The position numbers and the translations under genes are program-made. From an uncultured Alphaproteobacteria bacterium (lineage in GTDB: Bacteria; Pseudomonadota; Alphaproteobacteria; CAAHEQ01; UBA3637), in the NCBI GenBank assembly GCA_944392145.1, contig CALXVS010000012.1:1-42912 (forward strand): DNA of 42,912 nt, in the 5' to 3' direction. Shown one piece after another: positions 16,460 through 25,250 of this stretch. The first letter of the stretch is position 1; every line of letters starts with the position of its first letter. The notes beneath the pieces were generated by a model. That model saw only the letters and a program-made list of their open reading frames with translations, was not told the DNA's origin and ran no database searches.

Positions 16460-17653
16460 ATGAAAATTTATCAAGTCGGCGGCGCAGTGCGTGATTTTAT
16501 TTTGGGGAAATCTCCGAAAGACATTGATTATGTCGTCGTTGGGGCAAATCCGGCCGATATGATTGCCCTTGGTTTTAAACAGGTAGGACACCATTTCCCC
16601 GTTTTTTTACACCCCGAAACACATGCGGAATACGCCCTTGCCCGCCGCGAGGTTAAAACCGGTCCCGGACACGGTGATTTTTCATTTGTGTTCACACCCG
16701 ATATTACATTGGCCGAAGATATCCGTCGACGGGATTTCACCTGCAATGCTTTGGCTCGTGATACGGAAACGGGGGAAATTATTGATCTTGTCGACGGGAA
16801 ACAAGATATCCTGAACCATGTTTTAAGATGTGTTGATCCGAAACATTTTATTGAAGATCCGCTGCGTGTTTTACGTTTGTGCCGATTCGCCGCAACACTT
16901 TGTTTTTCAATAGAGCCGGAAACCGAAACATTGGCACAAACCATGGTGCGCCAAGGCATGCTGACCCATTTAACCGCCGAACGGATAAATGAAGAAATAG
17001 AAAAAGCATTAACGGGTCATTTTAACCTTTTTATCCAAGCTCTTGCCAATTGCCGCGCAGGGGCGGCCCTGTTTCCCGAAACGGCCGTTTTTTGGAATAA
17101 TCCGACCGCAGTTCAACACGCATGCCTTATTTTACAAAATATCCCGGATGCACCGGCACGTGTTAAATGGGGCGTTTTTTGCACACGGTTGGCACAAACC
17201 ACCGGCATGGCTACCGAAACATTTATTTCCTGCATCAACCGCCGATTGCGTATGACAAAAAAAAGACGCCTATTTACAGAACTGTGTCTTTCCGCGGCCC
17301 TTAAAATAGACGCCGCCAATGCCTTACCGACCGAAGACCTGATCCGATTGATTGACCGTATAGACGGAAAAACAGATGAACACCGATTAGACGATATCAT
17401 CGCCGTACGCCGCGCACTCCGTTTTACGGAAAAATCCGTTACCAATGAAACCCTTTTTGAAAAATCAGCAACTTTATGTCTGCAAGCAGCAAAATTTTTA
17501 AAAACCCTGCACCCGCGACACATGCCGTCGTTTGAAACACTTCCCCGTGACGGCCGACTTAAAACAGCCTTTATGACTTGGCGAATCGCCTGTCTAAAAC
17601 AATTTTTGTCTCAAGAAAACACATTCAAGGATAAAAGAGGCCCCCTTGCCTAG
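16460..17653 (+). CDS. cca: CCA tRNA nucleotidyltransferase
   Basis: This enzyme adds or repairs the 3'-CCA of tRNAs. The class II nucleotidyltransferase start YQVGGAVRDFILGKSPKDID is at residues 4-23, with the catalytic carboxylates in DIDY. It is followed by the RRRDFTCNAL motif near residue 90 and the DPLRVLRLCRFAA neck helix near 133. The length of 397 is close to that of the E. coli enzyme (412), but no HD phosphohydrolase motif was recognised. The stop codon lies in the loop of a 9-base hairpin (17641-17668). Confidence 0.93.
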   Translation: MKIYQVGGAVRDFILGKSPKDIDYVVVGANPADMIALGFKQVGHHFPVFLHPETHAEYALARREVKTGPGHGDFSFVFTPDITLAEDIRRRDFTCNALARDTETGEIIDLVDGKQDILNHVLRCVDPKHFIEDPLRVLRLCRFAATLCFSIEPETETLAQTMVRQGMLTHLTAERINEEIEKALTGHFNLFIQALANCRAGAALFPETAVFWNNPTAVQHACLILQNIPDAPARVKWGVFCTRLAQTTGMATETFISCINRRLRMTKKRRLFTELCLSAALKIDAANALPTEDLIRLIDRIDGKTDEHRLDDIIAVRRALRFTEKSVTNETLFEKSATLCLQAAKFLKTLHPRHMPSFETLPRDGRLKTAFMTWRIACLKQFLSQENTFKDKRGPLA

Positions 17654-17709
17654 TTATAAGCAAGGGGGATTTCACAAGAGGGCGAGTTGGATACCCCCCG
17701 ATCGTGAAA
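17641..17709 (+). other. Structured 3' end of the cca transcript
   Basis: CCCCCTTGC (17641-17649) pairs perfectly with GCAAGGGGG (17660-17668), with the cca stop codon in the loop. A second arm can form between TTTCAC near 17671 and GTGAAA near 17704, with a GGG/CCC stack inside. No T-run follows, so a simple intrinsic terminator is not obvious. Confidence 0.4.
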
Positions 17710-18283
17710 GGGGTTTGAACAGCAGACAGGTTTTATTGCCCCATATACAATTTATCCCAATGTTTTGTAATCGTATCTTTCTTCCCATTGTTTTTTATTA
17801 TTACAAAACACACTTATCTGAATATTTTCAAACAAGCATCCTCTCGTATATCCCTATGAAATAAATCCCATAATCGGATATATTCCATCTTTTAAAGTAA
17901 ATTACTCTAAATGTCAATCCTGTTTCTCTATTTTTTATAGACAAATTTTATAAAATGAAAACAAATGAACCGGAAACCCTTATAATACAAGCACTTTCAA
18001 GAACGCTAAAATTTTACGATTTCATCAGAAAAAGCACACCCGTGATATTATTTATCCCGATCTTGGATAATCTGTGTGTTGTGTTCCTCTTTAACGTTTC
18101 CTTTAAAATATTCTCTTTGAACGATTCTTAAGAACCTTCTTTATTACATTTGATATAAAAATAAGTATGCATCAAGACATTTAAAAAACTCATTTTTCAC
18201 TTTCTTTATCCGTTTATAAAGTATTTTTTCTTATTTTTTTCAAAAAAACACCTTAAAAAAGCAATTTTTTTCATTTTGTTGCT
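17710..18283. other. Long AT-rich intergenic region
   Basis: About 570 bases hold no convincing gene. Short ORFs here lack ribosome-binding sites and family-like sequence. The region is very AT-rich towards 18283, as expected for a regulated promoter region ahead of the operon that starts at 18348. Confidence 0.5.
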
Positions 18284-18311
18284 TTTACAAAACACATTTT
18301 TAGTGTATAGT
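18284..18311 (+). promoter_or_regulatory. Probable sigma70 promoter of the regulator-secretin operon
   Basis: TTTACA at 18284-18289 and TATAGT at 18306-18311 have a 16-base spacer and lie 37 bases upstream of the regulator ATG. The ribosome-binding site GGAGG is at 18335-18339. The first gene encodes a DNA-binding protein, so autoregulation here is plausible. Confidence 0.6.
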
Positions 18312-18347
18312 AGGAACATTGTCTTATTACACATGGAGGTTAAACCG

Positions 18348-19337
18348 ATGGAAGAAATCATTTTCCCGAATCAGATTCGTATGTTTCGCCGTGTGCGCGG
18401 CAAACCGATGAAGTCCTTGGCGGATGTTCTGGGCTTGTCTTTATCAGCTGTCAGTAAAATTGAAAAAGGGTATCGTCGCATTGACGAAGCACAATTGGCT
18501 AAAATATCGGCATTTTTAAATTGCCCGAAAGAGGCAATTTTTGTGACCGAAAACTCTTCACAGCCCGAGGTAGTCAAAGCCTGGAAACGCGAACAGGAGC
18601 GGCGCAAAAAAATCAATGCCGGCAGTGGGCTAAAAACCCTGGGAGCAGGGTTACGATACATTCGTGGAGAAAAGGACTTAACGCTGCAAGACGTAACCCG
18701 CGGTGCTAAATTAACACTCTCGGTTTACCATCGCATTGAAATGGGACAACGCGAGGTGGATGAAAAAACTTTTAAAAACATCGCACATGCCTTAGGATAT
18801 TCCGAATCGGATTTACAATTGCGCATTTACGAATTAGACATGTCGGGTGCTTTGGATGAATTAAAGCAGCAAGACGGCAAAACCGGTGTTTTTGCCCCTA
18901 AAGGTGGCTATAATGATCTACCGGTCAGTCGTTTTATGATGCGATCGGCCGATTCAAAAGAAATTAACGTGCCGATTTTTGGTATGCCTCAGGCAGATGG
19001 TTCCATTTTAATTGACCGGGATAACCCGATGGGTTCCCTTTTATGTCCGTCAACACTTGCTGATAAAAACGATTTGTATGCCGTGCGTTTAACAGGGAAC
19101 AATTTATCTCCTATCATACCCATGTATGCCGTTTTGGTTGTTTCACCTACAGAAAAAATGAAAAACGGAGATATTGCAATTCAACCGCTTAAAAACAATA
19201 CGGTGCGTGTTGTCAACGTATTTTTTGACAAAAACGGGGCAGCATCGGTTATAAGCACCCCTCAAGCCGCTGCAGAACCTTTAAACAAAACCGATGAAAA
19301 AAAACTGCAAAAGGTGGTTATGATCTCTTTGTTGTAA
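18348..19337 (+). CDS. Double-HTH regulator with S24/LexA-like C-terminal domain
   Basis: This is a 329-residue DNA-binding regulator. Two XRE-type helix-turn-helix domains lie at about residues 8-66 and 98-160. A LexA/CI-type (S24) fold follows at about 205-329. In the position of the catalytic Ser motif (usually GDSM) it has GNNLSP at 250-255, and no catalytic Lys is evident, so self-cleavage is unlikely; the domain may only dimerise or sense a ligand. I chose the ATG at 18348 (not an upstream in-frame start) because GGAGG lies 8 bases before it. It opens a five-gene same-strand run ending at 23897. Confidence 0.8.
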   Translation: MEEIIFPNQIRMFRRVRGKPMKSLADVLGLSLSAVSKIEKGYRRIDEAQLAKISAFLNCPKEAIFVTENSSQPEVVKAWKREQERRKKINAGSGLKTLGAGLRYIRGEKDLTLQDVTRGAKLTLSVYHRIEMGQREVDEKTFKNIAHALGYSESDLQLRIYELDMSGALDELKQQDGKTGVFAPKGGYNDLPVSRFMMRSADSKEINVPIFGMPQADGSILIDRDNPMGSLLCPSTLADKNDLYAVRLTGNNLSPIIPMYAVLVVSPTEKMKNGDIAIQPLKNNTVRVVNVFFDKNGAASVISTPQAAAEPLNKTDEKKLQKVVMISLL

Positions 19338-19358
19338 AACACGTAACGAAAGCTTTAA

Positions 19359-20093
19359 ATGATGATATCCGATCAACCGCCCTCACAGGCCAGACAATTG
19401 TACGATGCTTTTTTAAACAAGCGAGAAAACTCTCGCAATACGGCTGCACAAACTGCACAACAGCTTGTCAATTTGTTTCGGCATTTGCCCCATTTTGGTG
19501 ATGACTTTATTCAAGAGTTCAACAAACGCGTTTTATCCATGCCGGCAGATGTGCAAATGGCTCTATCAGATTTGGTCAGTGGACCGTCTGTGCGACAATA
19601 TGCCGAATATTTAAGAATGCATCAAATCAATGCACCGTCCCTTTCCTCAAATACCTCTGAATCTTTCGCAGAGACAGTCACAGAAGGTTGGCTCCCCGAT
19701 CCGGAAAACGACCTAACTCCGACAAAAAGCATTCAATCATCAAATAAATCGGCGCCAACCCCTGGAACAGCCGGTACGTTAGGGGCGGGAGGAACACAAC
19801 GTTTAAAGAAATTTATGCAGACGCTCATTAACATGCAGCATAATGAATCCATGAAACAGGCCGCTTTTTTACAAACGGCTTTACAACAGCTACAAGATGG
19901 CTTGTCAAGACAAATTTCCGAAGCATTAACCTCTCCTCATCAACCGGCCTCGTCCAAACATAACCGTAAGTTGGGAAACACTTATCCACGCGGATCGTTT
20001 TGCAAACGCGGCGATCACGAGCAAAAAACCTGGGTTCCAACACAAGGCGACATTGAAATCGTCAGCGATGACACTCAAGATCACACAGAATAA
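19359..20093 (+). CDS. Unknown soluble protein, second gene of the secretin operon
   Basis: No family is recognised for these 244 residues. The first 90 residues look helical and folded. Residues 90-150 are rich in Ser, Thr, Pro and Gly and probably disordered. Residues 150-190 form a helical, Gln/Met-rich segment that could be a coiled coil, and a basic-to-acidic tail follows. There is no signal peptide or membrane helix, so it is likely cytoplasmic. It lies 21 bases after the regulator and 9 bases before the next gene. Confidence 0.65.
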   Translation: MMISDQPPSQARQLYDAFLNKRENSRNTAAQTAQQLVNLFRHLPHFGDDFIQEFNKRVLSMPADVQMALSDLVSGPSVRQYAEYLRMHQINAPSLSSNTSESFAETVTEGWLPDPENDLTPTKSIQSSNKSAPTPGTAGTLGAGGTQRLKKFMQTLINMQHNESMKQAAFLQTALQQLQDGLSRQISEALTSPHQPASSKHNRKLGNTYPRGSFCKRGDHEQKTWVPTQGDIEIVSDDTQDHTE

Positions 20094-20102
20094 GGACAAC
20101 AC

Positions 20103-21968
20103 ATGAATAACATTGACCGTATTTTAACCACTTTAGACAGTTACACGGGTGACATGGATTCTTTAAATGCCACGACAACCGTTTTTGCCGAGGAATTAGG
20201 CCCCGACTGGACACAAAGTATTTATCAAACGTTGGGCGATATTCCGTTGGAACAACGCGAACGCTTAGATCATGCGTTCAATTATTACGCGGCTGTTACA
20301 GCCTGGAATGAAATTCAAAGTTATCTGACATCTACGTTACCGTTAAACCGATTGGAAATAATGGAACGTGTACCGGTGCTGCAACACTGGTTAAGCTTTT
20401 TCGGTGAAGCTGGTCAAAATGCCGTTATACAATTACAAGAAAAACTAAGTACTCCTCTTGAACCCCAAGAGCGGAATTTAATTAACGAAACGGCGCGTTG
20501 GGGGCGTCCCGAAAATGCTGCAGCAGCACAAAAATTCACTGAAACGGAAGCATTTGCCGACAATGCACCCGATAACACCGATTCGCGAGGACGAACACCA
20601 GCTGATCAAGATTCAATTGAAATCAATGACGAGATTAAAAATTCCTCTCAACCCGAATTAGCCGATACTGAAATAGCAATTGATTCTTCTGCCGAACCGA
20701 TACAGTCCGTATCGGAACAAGCTTTCCAAGCCGAATCGGTAAAAGCAGAAGAAAATCCGCTTTCACCCCGCGCGTTCGCTGAAGAAACAACAGAAAATAC
20801 ATCCCAAACCGATCCCGTGCGCGCTTTTACTGAAGCGATTTCATCCCTTTACCCGGACGAATCTGAAGCAAAAACCGCACCTGATATGCCGGCAGATCCC
20901 GTTGATACACCCGTCAGTGCCGATCAAATCAATTCGGCGGACATTGCCGATCCGGACGTTTTTGATGAAACTGCAACCGAAGCAACTCCTATTATTGAAC
21001 AGACACAAACCTCCCACTCACCGATTCGTCCCGAATCGCCCGCAATGCCAATGCGGCCACAAATCGTTCCGCAACCAGGCTTTTCAGATGAACCGGGCAC
21101 CACACCACAAGAAGAACAGATCTTCTTGTCTGAGGCAGAAAAAGTCCCGGCTTCCACCCCCACTTCCACGCTTCCCGAAACGGTCCCCCCAGAAACATCG
21201 GAACCGATTGAACCCGTTCCCAGTGCCGAAACATCCGCTCCTCGGGGATTTCCTCCTTTGTTGCAAGCACATGCAACGGACGGCTTTAATGAAAAGGACA
21301 ATCCTTTCCTAACAACAGAAGCCTCTTTTTCAAGTGAGGCAGAATGGCTGGTTGAGCGAACATTACGCCAAATCCGTTTGTTGCAAGAAATCCAATCTTG
21401 GTTGGGGGCACGATGCGTGCATTTGGGAAAAATTGAAATTTTTTCATACAAATACTATGGTTTTGTCGTTGATTTTTATCGTGTTTTACTGAAAGATATT
21501 CATAGTGTTTTATCCGATTCTTCATTGATGCCATTATTGGAAGCACATCGCCCCGGGGGCATTAAATACTTGCAGGATACACAACTGTATTTAGAACAAG
21601 AAATCCGTTCCGCCGAGGAAAATAGCGAATCGGATGTAACTCCCCTCATTGCCGACGATTTGGATATACAGTTATTCAAAAAAACATTAGGGGTCATTGA
21701 TCAAAGTGGAGAAAAAGAATACCTGGGACCAGCACCGGATGGTTTTGAGATGATTGAAGATCCCTATGAAGCCATGCAAAAACAAAAACAAGATCAGTAT
21801 AAACAGTTAGAAAAAACATTATCTGTAACAGAAAAATCATTGGCAGAACAAATTGAATCACCGCAAAATGCAAAAACCTCTTCACAAACGCCCGAAAATA
21901 GTGTACAAAGTAAAATGTCTTTTTCTTTCACGCGCAAAAAGCCCGGCGACGGAACGGGGCAACAGTAA
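20103..21968 (+). CDS. Large acidic protein of unknown function, third gene of the secretin operon
   Basis: The 621 residues fall into three parts. Residues 1-135 look helical and folded. Residues 135-395 are low-complexity and very rich in Glu, Asp, Pro, Ser, Thr and Ala. Residues 400-545 are again helical, with a Trp/Tyr-containing region around residue 430, followed by a charged Gln-rich coiled-coil tail. It has no signal peptide or membrane helix and no recognised family. The ribosome-binding site AAGGA is present. The architecture (folded ends joined by a long acidic linker) suggests a scaffold or cytoplasmic partner of the envelope proteins encoded next, but that is inference. Confidence 0.65.
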   Translation: MNNIDRILTTLDSYTGDMDSLNATTTVFAEELGPDWTQSIYQTLGDIPLEQRERLDHAFNYYAAVTAWNEIQSYLTSTLPLNRLEIMERVPVLQHWLSFFGEAGQNAVIQLQEKLSTPLEPQERNLINETARWGRPENAAAAQKFTETEAFADNAPDNTDSRGRTPADQDSIEINDEIKNSSQPELADTEIAIDSSAEPIQSVSEQAFQAESVKAEENPLSPRAFAEETTENTSQTDPVRAFTEAISSLYPDESEAKTAPDMPADPVDTPVSADQINSADIADPDVFDETATEATPIIEQTQTSHSPIRPESPAMPMRPQIVPQPGFSDEPGTTPQEEQIFLSEAEKVPASTPTSTLPETVPPETSEPIEPVPSAETSAPRGFPPLLQAHATDGFNEKDNPFLTTEASFSSEAEWLVERTLRQIRLLQEIQSWLGARCVHLGKIEIFSYKYYGFVVDFYRVLLKDIHSVLSDSSLMPLLEAHRPGGIKYLQDTQLYLEQEIRSAEENSESDVTPLIADDLDIQLFKKTLGVIDQSGEKEYLGPAPDGFEMIEDPYEAMQKQKQDQYKQLEKTLSVTEKSLAEQIESPQNAKTSSQTPENSVQSKMSFSFTRKKPGDGTGQQ

Positions 21969-21987
21969 CGGACACAAGGATATAAAC

Positions 21988-23181
21988 ATGACTCTTCAAA
22001 CTTATTTTTCGTCTTTTTTTAGTCGTTTGGCTGGCGGTGCTTTATGCCTTGCTGCCGTCACAGCGCAAGCACAAATCGTTTCTTCCACACCTATAGCCAC
22101 AACATCTTCAGCATCGTTTATCAATATTGAAGCCCCTTTTCGTTGTTCAGTAAAAGAGGTTGGCTCTATTGACATTTCAACAACCATTGCCTTAAAAAAC
22201 AATGATTTTAAACTGACCTATTTTGATGAAATGGATCCCCTGCCACGTTTTGAAGTCAACGGTTTTACGTTTGAATCTATGCCGTTAGATGAGGCGTTAC
22301 AAAATTTAGTGAACGAGGCAGAAATTGAAGTCTATGCCGAAGATATCGCCTATCCCGAACTAAGTGGCAAAGGTATTTTTGGCAAGCTATCATCAGTTGT
22401 CAAAGAACTGGCAACGGCTGGCGACGCCTTTGCCAAATATGATGCCGATCAAAAACGCCTGTATTTATCGCATCGGGGCCGTTTTGAATTAAAACTGCCC
22501 GACAATCGGGTGGTTATGTTTGCCGTTTTGGATGCTTTACGCGGGGCCGGCATTACAAGTGTCACCCCAAATTGGAAAGAACATACCATATTGATGATTC
22601 TGACACATGCCGAACAGCAAAAAGTGCAGGAATTGCTAGATTATATTTTAAAGGATGGTAATTTGTTATTGGCGGACGTTCAGGTATATCGCCTACATCC
22701 ATTGCATGCAGATGCTAACTGGCAATCCGTGGTCGCCAATTTCGGTGCAGGACGCATTCACACGGCTCAAGATGGTCTTGTCGGTAAAATGCTGACAATG
22801 GGTCATCAACAACGTTTTGAGCATTTGCGAGATTCATTATTGCCAAACTACGACCTTGATCTTATCAGTCAGGGAGTTGCAATTGTCCCTAACGGATGGA
22901 AAATGCGTTTTGATATTGGTAAATGTGCCTTTAAAAAACAAGATTTAAGTTCTCTGTCGGTTTTATTAAACACACGTATCAAATCGGCCGAATTCATTGA
23001 AACATCTGTTACAATTGACACAGCAAAAGGTGAAATTACAACATTCAACACAATTGATGCCATTGATAATGAATTAGCAATTATCGGGATACCAGCATTT
23101 CCGGTAGAAAATGGCTCATTTGAAGAAATGTTATTCACATTAAAATTACGTTTTATCCGCTTTACGAAAGAGGGAGAATAA
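21988..23181 (+). CDS. Secretin-like outer-membrane protein, type IVB pilus (PilN/BfpB) style
   Basis: The protein has 397 residues. Residues 1-28 form a Sec signal peptide ending TAQA. An N0/STN-like domain follows at about 75-165 (FTFESMPLDEALQNLV), with KYDADQKRLYLS and RFELKLP resembling the segment that follows N0 in type IVB pilus secretins. An N1-like alpha/beta unit lies at 170-220, and a C-terminal beta-rich part at 285-397 ends with an IPAFP turn and a KLRFIRF strand, similar in layout to a secretin core. The length is short for a full secretin (usually over 500), so it may not form a complete gate. The ATG at 21988 has an AAGGA site and fits the signal peptide; an earlier in-frame TTG lies inside the previous gene. 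Confidence 0.6.
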   Translation: MTLQTYFSSFFSRLAGGALCLAAVTAQAQIVSSTPIATTSSASFINIEAPFRCSVKEVGSIDISTTIALKNNDFKLTYFDEMDPLPRFEVNGFTFESMPLDEALQNLVNEAEIEVYAEDIAYPELSGKGIFGKLSSVVKELATAGDAFAKYDADQKRLYLSHRGRFELKLPDNRVVMFAVLDALRGAGITSVTPNWKEHTILMILTHAEQQKVQELLDYILKDGNLLLADVQVYRLHPLHADANWQSVVANFGAGRIHTAQDGLVGKMLTMGHQQRFEHLRDSLLPNYDLDLISQGVAIVPNGWKMRFDIGKCAFKKQDLSSLSVLLNTRIKSAEFIETSVTIDTAKGEITTFNTIDAIDNELAIIGIPAFPVENGSFEEMLFTLKLRFIRFTKEGE

Positions 23182-23186
23182 CACAT

Positions 23187-23897
23187 ATGACACAATTTAA
23201 AGCACCCCCCATCCCGGGGGGACAAGCACAACCGACAATGACGACACCTGTGCGACCGGCACCAAGACCAATACCCGCACAGCCACAACAACCGTCTTAT
23301 GCGCCGGAGGCTCCGACTTACCCGACCCAACCGGCAGGGTATGCTCCAACACCACAAGCATCAACTCAACCACAAACAACACCGTATCAACAACCGATTG
23401 CCTATCCGCCTGCGGATCAACCGGCACCCGGCACGATTCCAACGGGAATGGATGTCAATACATCCACAGAACCGGATGATGATATTTATGCCGATACCAT
23501 CGTGGCACGCGTTTCACCTAATTTATTAAAAACAAAAACGGTGTATGGGATTTTGGGGGGTATTTTGGTTGTTGGCATGATTTTAGGAGGCATGTTTTTC
23601 GGCGGCTCATCTTCAGGCAATGCTCCGCAAAACGCGGCGGCGGCTTTAGGTGTTATTTCAAATCCCGATATTAAAGAGCATCTGCGTCGTTGCGGTCAGG
23701 TAGACAAAGGGGAAGCCTGTATTTTATACATCATGAATCACAACCGTTATGATAAAATTGCTGAAGACTTCTTTGACGAGGCTGTTAAATTAATGGAAGT
23801 ACAACGCTATTCTATTTCAATGGTCAATCCTAAATATGCCAAAACACGTATCCCACCGGGGTATTTTGTTCAGCTAAAAATTCCGAATGTTCGTTAA
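23187..23897 (+). CDS. Proline-rich bitopic membrane protein
   Basis: The 236 residues divide into a Pro/Gln/Thr-rich N-terminal region (1-90), a short acidic stretch, one transmembrane helix at 119-139 (GILGGILVVGMILGGMFF) and a C-terminal domain of about 95 residues with two cysteines (C169, C178) likely to form a disulfide in the periplasm. The family is not recognised. The topology resembles inner-membrane connectors of secretion and pilus systems that meet the secretin in the periplasm (GspC-like in layout only). It starts 5 bases after the secretin-like gene and is followed by a strong terminator, so it is the last gene of the operon. Confidence 0.65.
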   Translation: MTQFKAPPIPGGQAQPTMTTPVRPAPRPIPAQPQQPSYAPEAPTYPTQPAGYAPTPQASTQPQTTPYQQPIAYPPADQPAPGTIPTGMDVNTSTEPDDDIYADTIVARVSPNLLKTKTVYGILGGILVVGMILGGMFFGGSSSGNAPQNAAAALGVISNPDIKEHLRRCGQVDKGEACILYIMNHNRYDKIAEDFFDEAVKLMEVQRYSISMVNPKYAKTRIPPGYFVQLKIPNVR

Positions 23898-23908
23898 AGG
23901 ATTTATTA

Positions 23909-23941
23909 TAAACGTCCGTTTTCTTGAAAGCGGGCGTTTTT
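23909..23941 (+). terminator. Terminator of the secretin operon
   Basis: A 14-base stem (AAACGTCCGTTTTC with GAAAGCGGGCGTTT, two G-T pairs) sits 12 bases after the stop and ends in a T-run. Confidence 0.85.
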
Positions 23942-23970
23942 AGATCGGTGTATGCTTAAGATTCGCCCCC

Positions 23971-25197
23971 GCGTCATCCTTACGAATGTGAGCATTCAGC
24001 AGTCTTGTTCCGCTTTTATTGACGTTGACGCATTGTAAAAATAAGGAATCATCGCCCTGGACCCTCGGGTCAAGCCCAAGGGTGACGACAGAGGGGGAAC
24101 CACCGTTCGCGACAACTTATCCCAACCCGCGACACAACCCTCGGCCGTCATCCTTGCGAATGCGAGCATTCAGGGGGGCATTGATACCGTTTTTTAGAAA
24201 CGAGAGACGTCCCCACACGCGAAAAAGCACACCGCCTGCGACGCCCCTCCGGCCGTCATCCTTGCGAATGCGAGGATCCAGGCAGCATGAATGCCGCTTT
24301 TAGAGACCTCAACGCCCCACAAAAATAAGGACTCTTTGCCCTGGATGCCCGATCAGGTCGGGCATGACGACGGTGGGGTGTCATGGACGGTGAAAGAACC
24401 CACCGCCCGCAACACCCCTCCGGCCGTCGTCCTTGCGAAAGCGAGCATCCAGGAAAACTGATTCCGCTTTTCTTACCCCTTGACACCACACATAAATAAG
24501 GACTCTTTGCCCTGGACCCTCGGGTCAAGCCCAAGGGTGACGATAGAGAGGAGTCCCGGACGCTGACACAACCCCAATCGTCATCCTTGCTCCCCCTCTC
24601 CGGCAGTCATGCTTGCGAAAGCGAGCATCCAGGAAAACTGATTCCGCTTTTCTTACCCCTTGACACCACACATAAATAAGGACTCTTTGCCCTGGACCCT
24701 CGGGTCAAGCCCAAGGGTGACGATAGAGGGGGAACCACCGTTCGCGACAACTTATCCCAACCCGCGACACAACCCTCGGCCGTCATCCTTGCGAACGCGA
24801 GGATCCAGGAACACTGATACCGCTTTTTGGGGACATCAACGCCCCACAAAAATAAGGACTCTTTGCCCTGGATGCCCGACGGGAAAGGGCATGACGACGG
24901 GAGGGACGTCACCGCCCACGAAAGAACCCACCACCGGCAACGCCTCTCCGGCCGTCATCCTTGCGAACGCGAGGATCCAGGAAACAACCAATACCGCTTT
25001 TATTGGCGTTGACGCTTCGCTAAAATAAGGACTCTTTGTCCTGGATGCCTGATCGGGGGCGGGCATGACGGGAGGAGGAAACGTCATGCTTGCGAAAGCG
25101 AGGATCCAGGCAACAACCAATTCCGCTTTTTTAGGGGCGTTGACACCCCGCCAAAATAAGGAATCATCGCCCTGGATGCCCGCATCCACGGATATAA
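23971..25197. repeat. Array of about nine dispersed palindromic repeats
   Basis: The unit is about 110-120 bases. It opens with the palindrome TCATCCTTGCGAANGCGAGG, then ATCCAGG, a variable part ending CCGCTTTT, the block AAAATAAGGACTCTTTGCCC, and a closing palindrome (for example GATGCCCG-ATCAGGT-CGGGCATGACG). CGTCA and TGACG form inverted ends. Units begin near 23973, 24137, 24255, 24425, 24579, 24607, 24780, 24954 and 25082; some are truncated. GC content is clearly higher than in the flanks. Short ORFs here (with SSLRMRG-like or AKARIQ-like peptides) are translations of the repeat and not genes. No transposase is present, so the units resemble REP/MITE-type non-autonomous elements. Confidence 0.85.
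24432..24728 (+). repeat. Recent 180-bp tandem duplication inside the repeat array
   Basis: Bases 24432-24548 and 24612-24728 are identical over 117 bases at an offset of 180. In addition 24091-24160 and 24726-24795 are identical over 70 bases, including the spacer between units. Spacer copying shows that segments were duplicated by recombination and not only by independent insertion. Confidence 0.85.
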
Positions 25198-25250
25198 CAA
25201 AGGGAGGGACAACACAGCCCCTCCCCTCGTTGGCTTTCTCCGGATTTAAC

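Noticed and set aside
17646-17864. 72-codon ORF after cca.
   Set aside because: It begins inside the cca hairpin, has no ribosome-binding site, and its composition follows the intergenic DNA.
23971-25197. Possible CRISPR array.
   Set aside because: Units are about 110-120 bases with variable spacing, spacers are themselves duplicated, and no cas gene is present.
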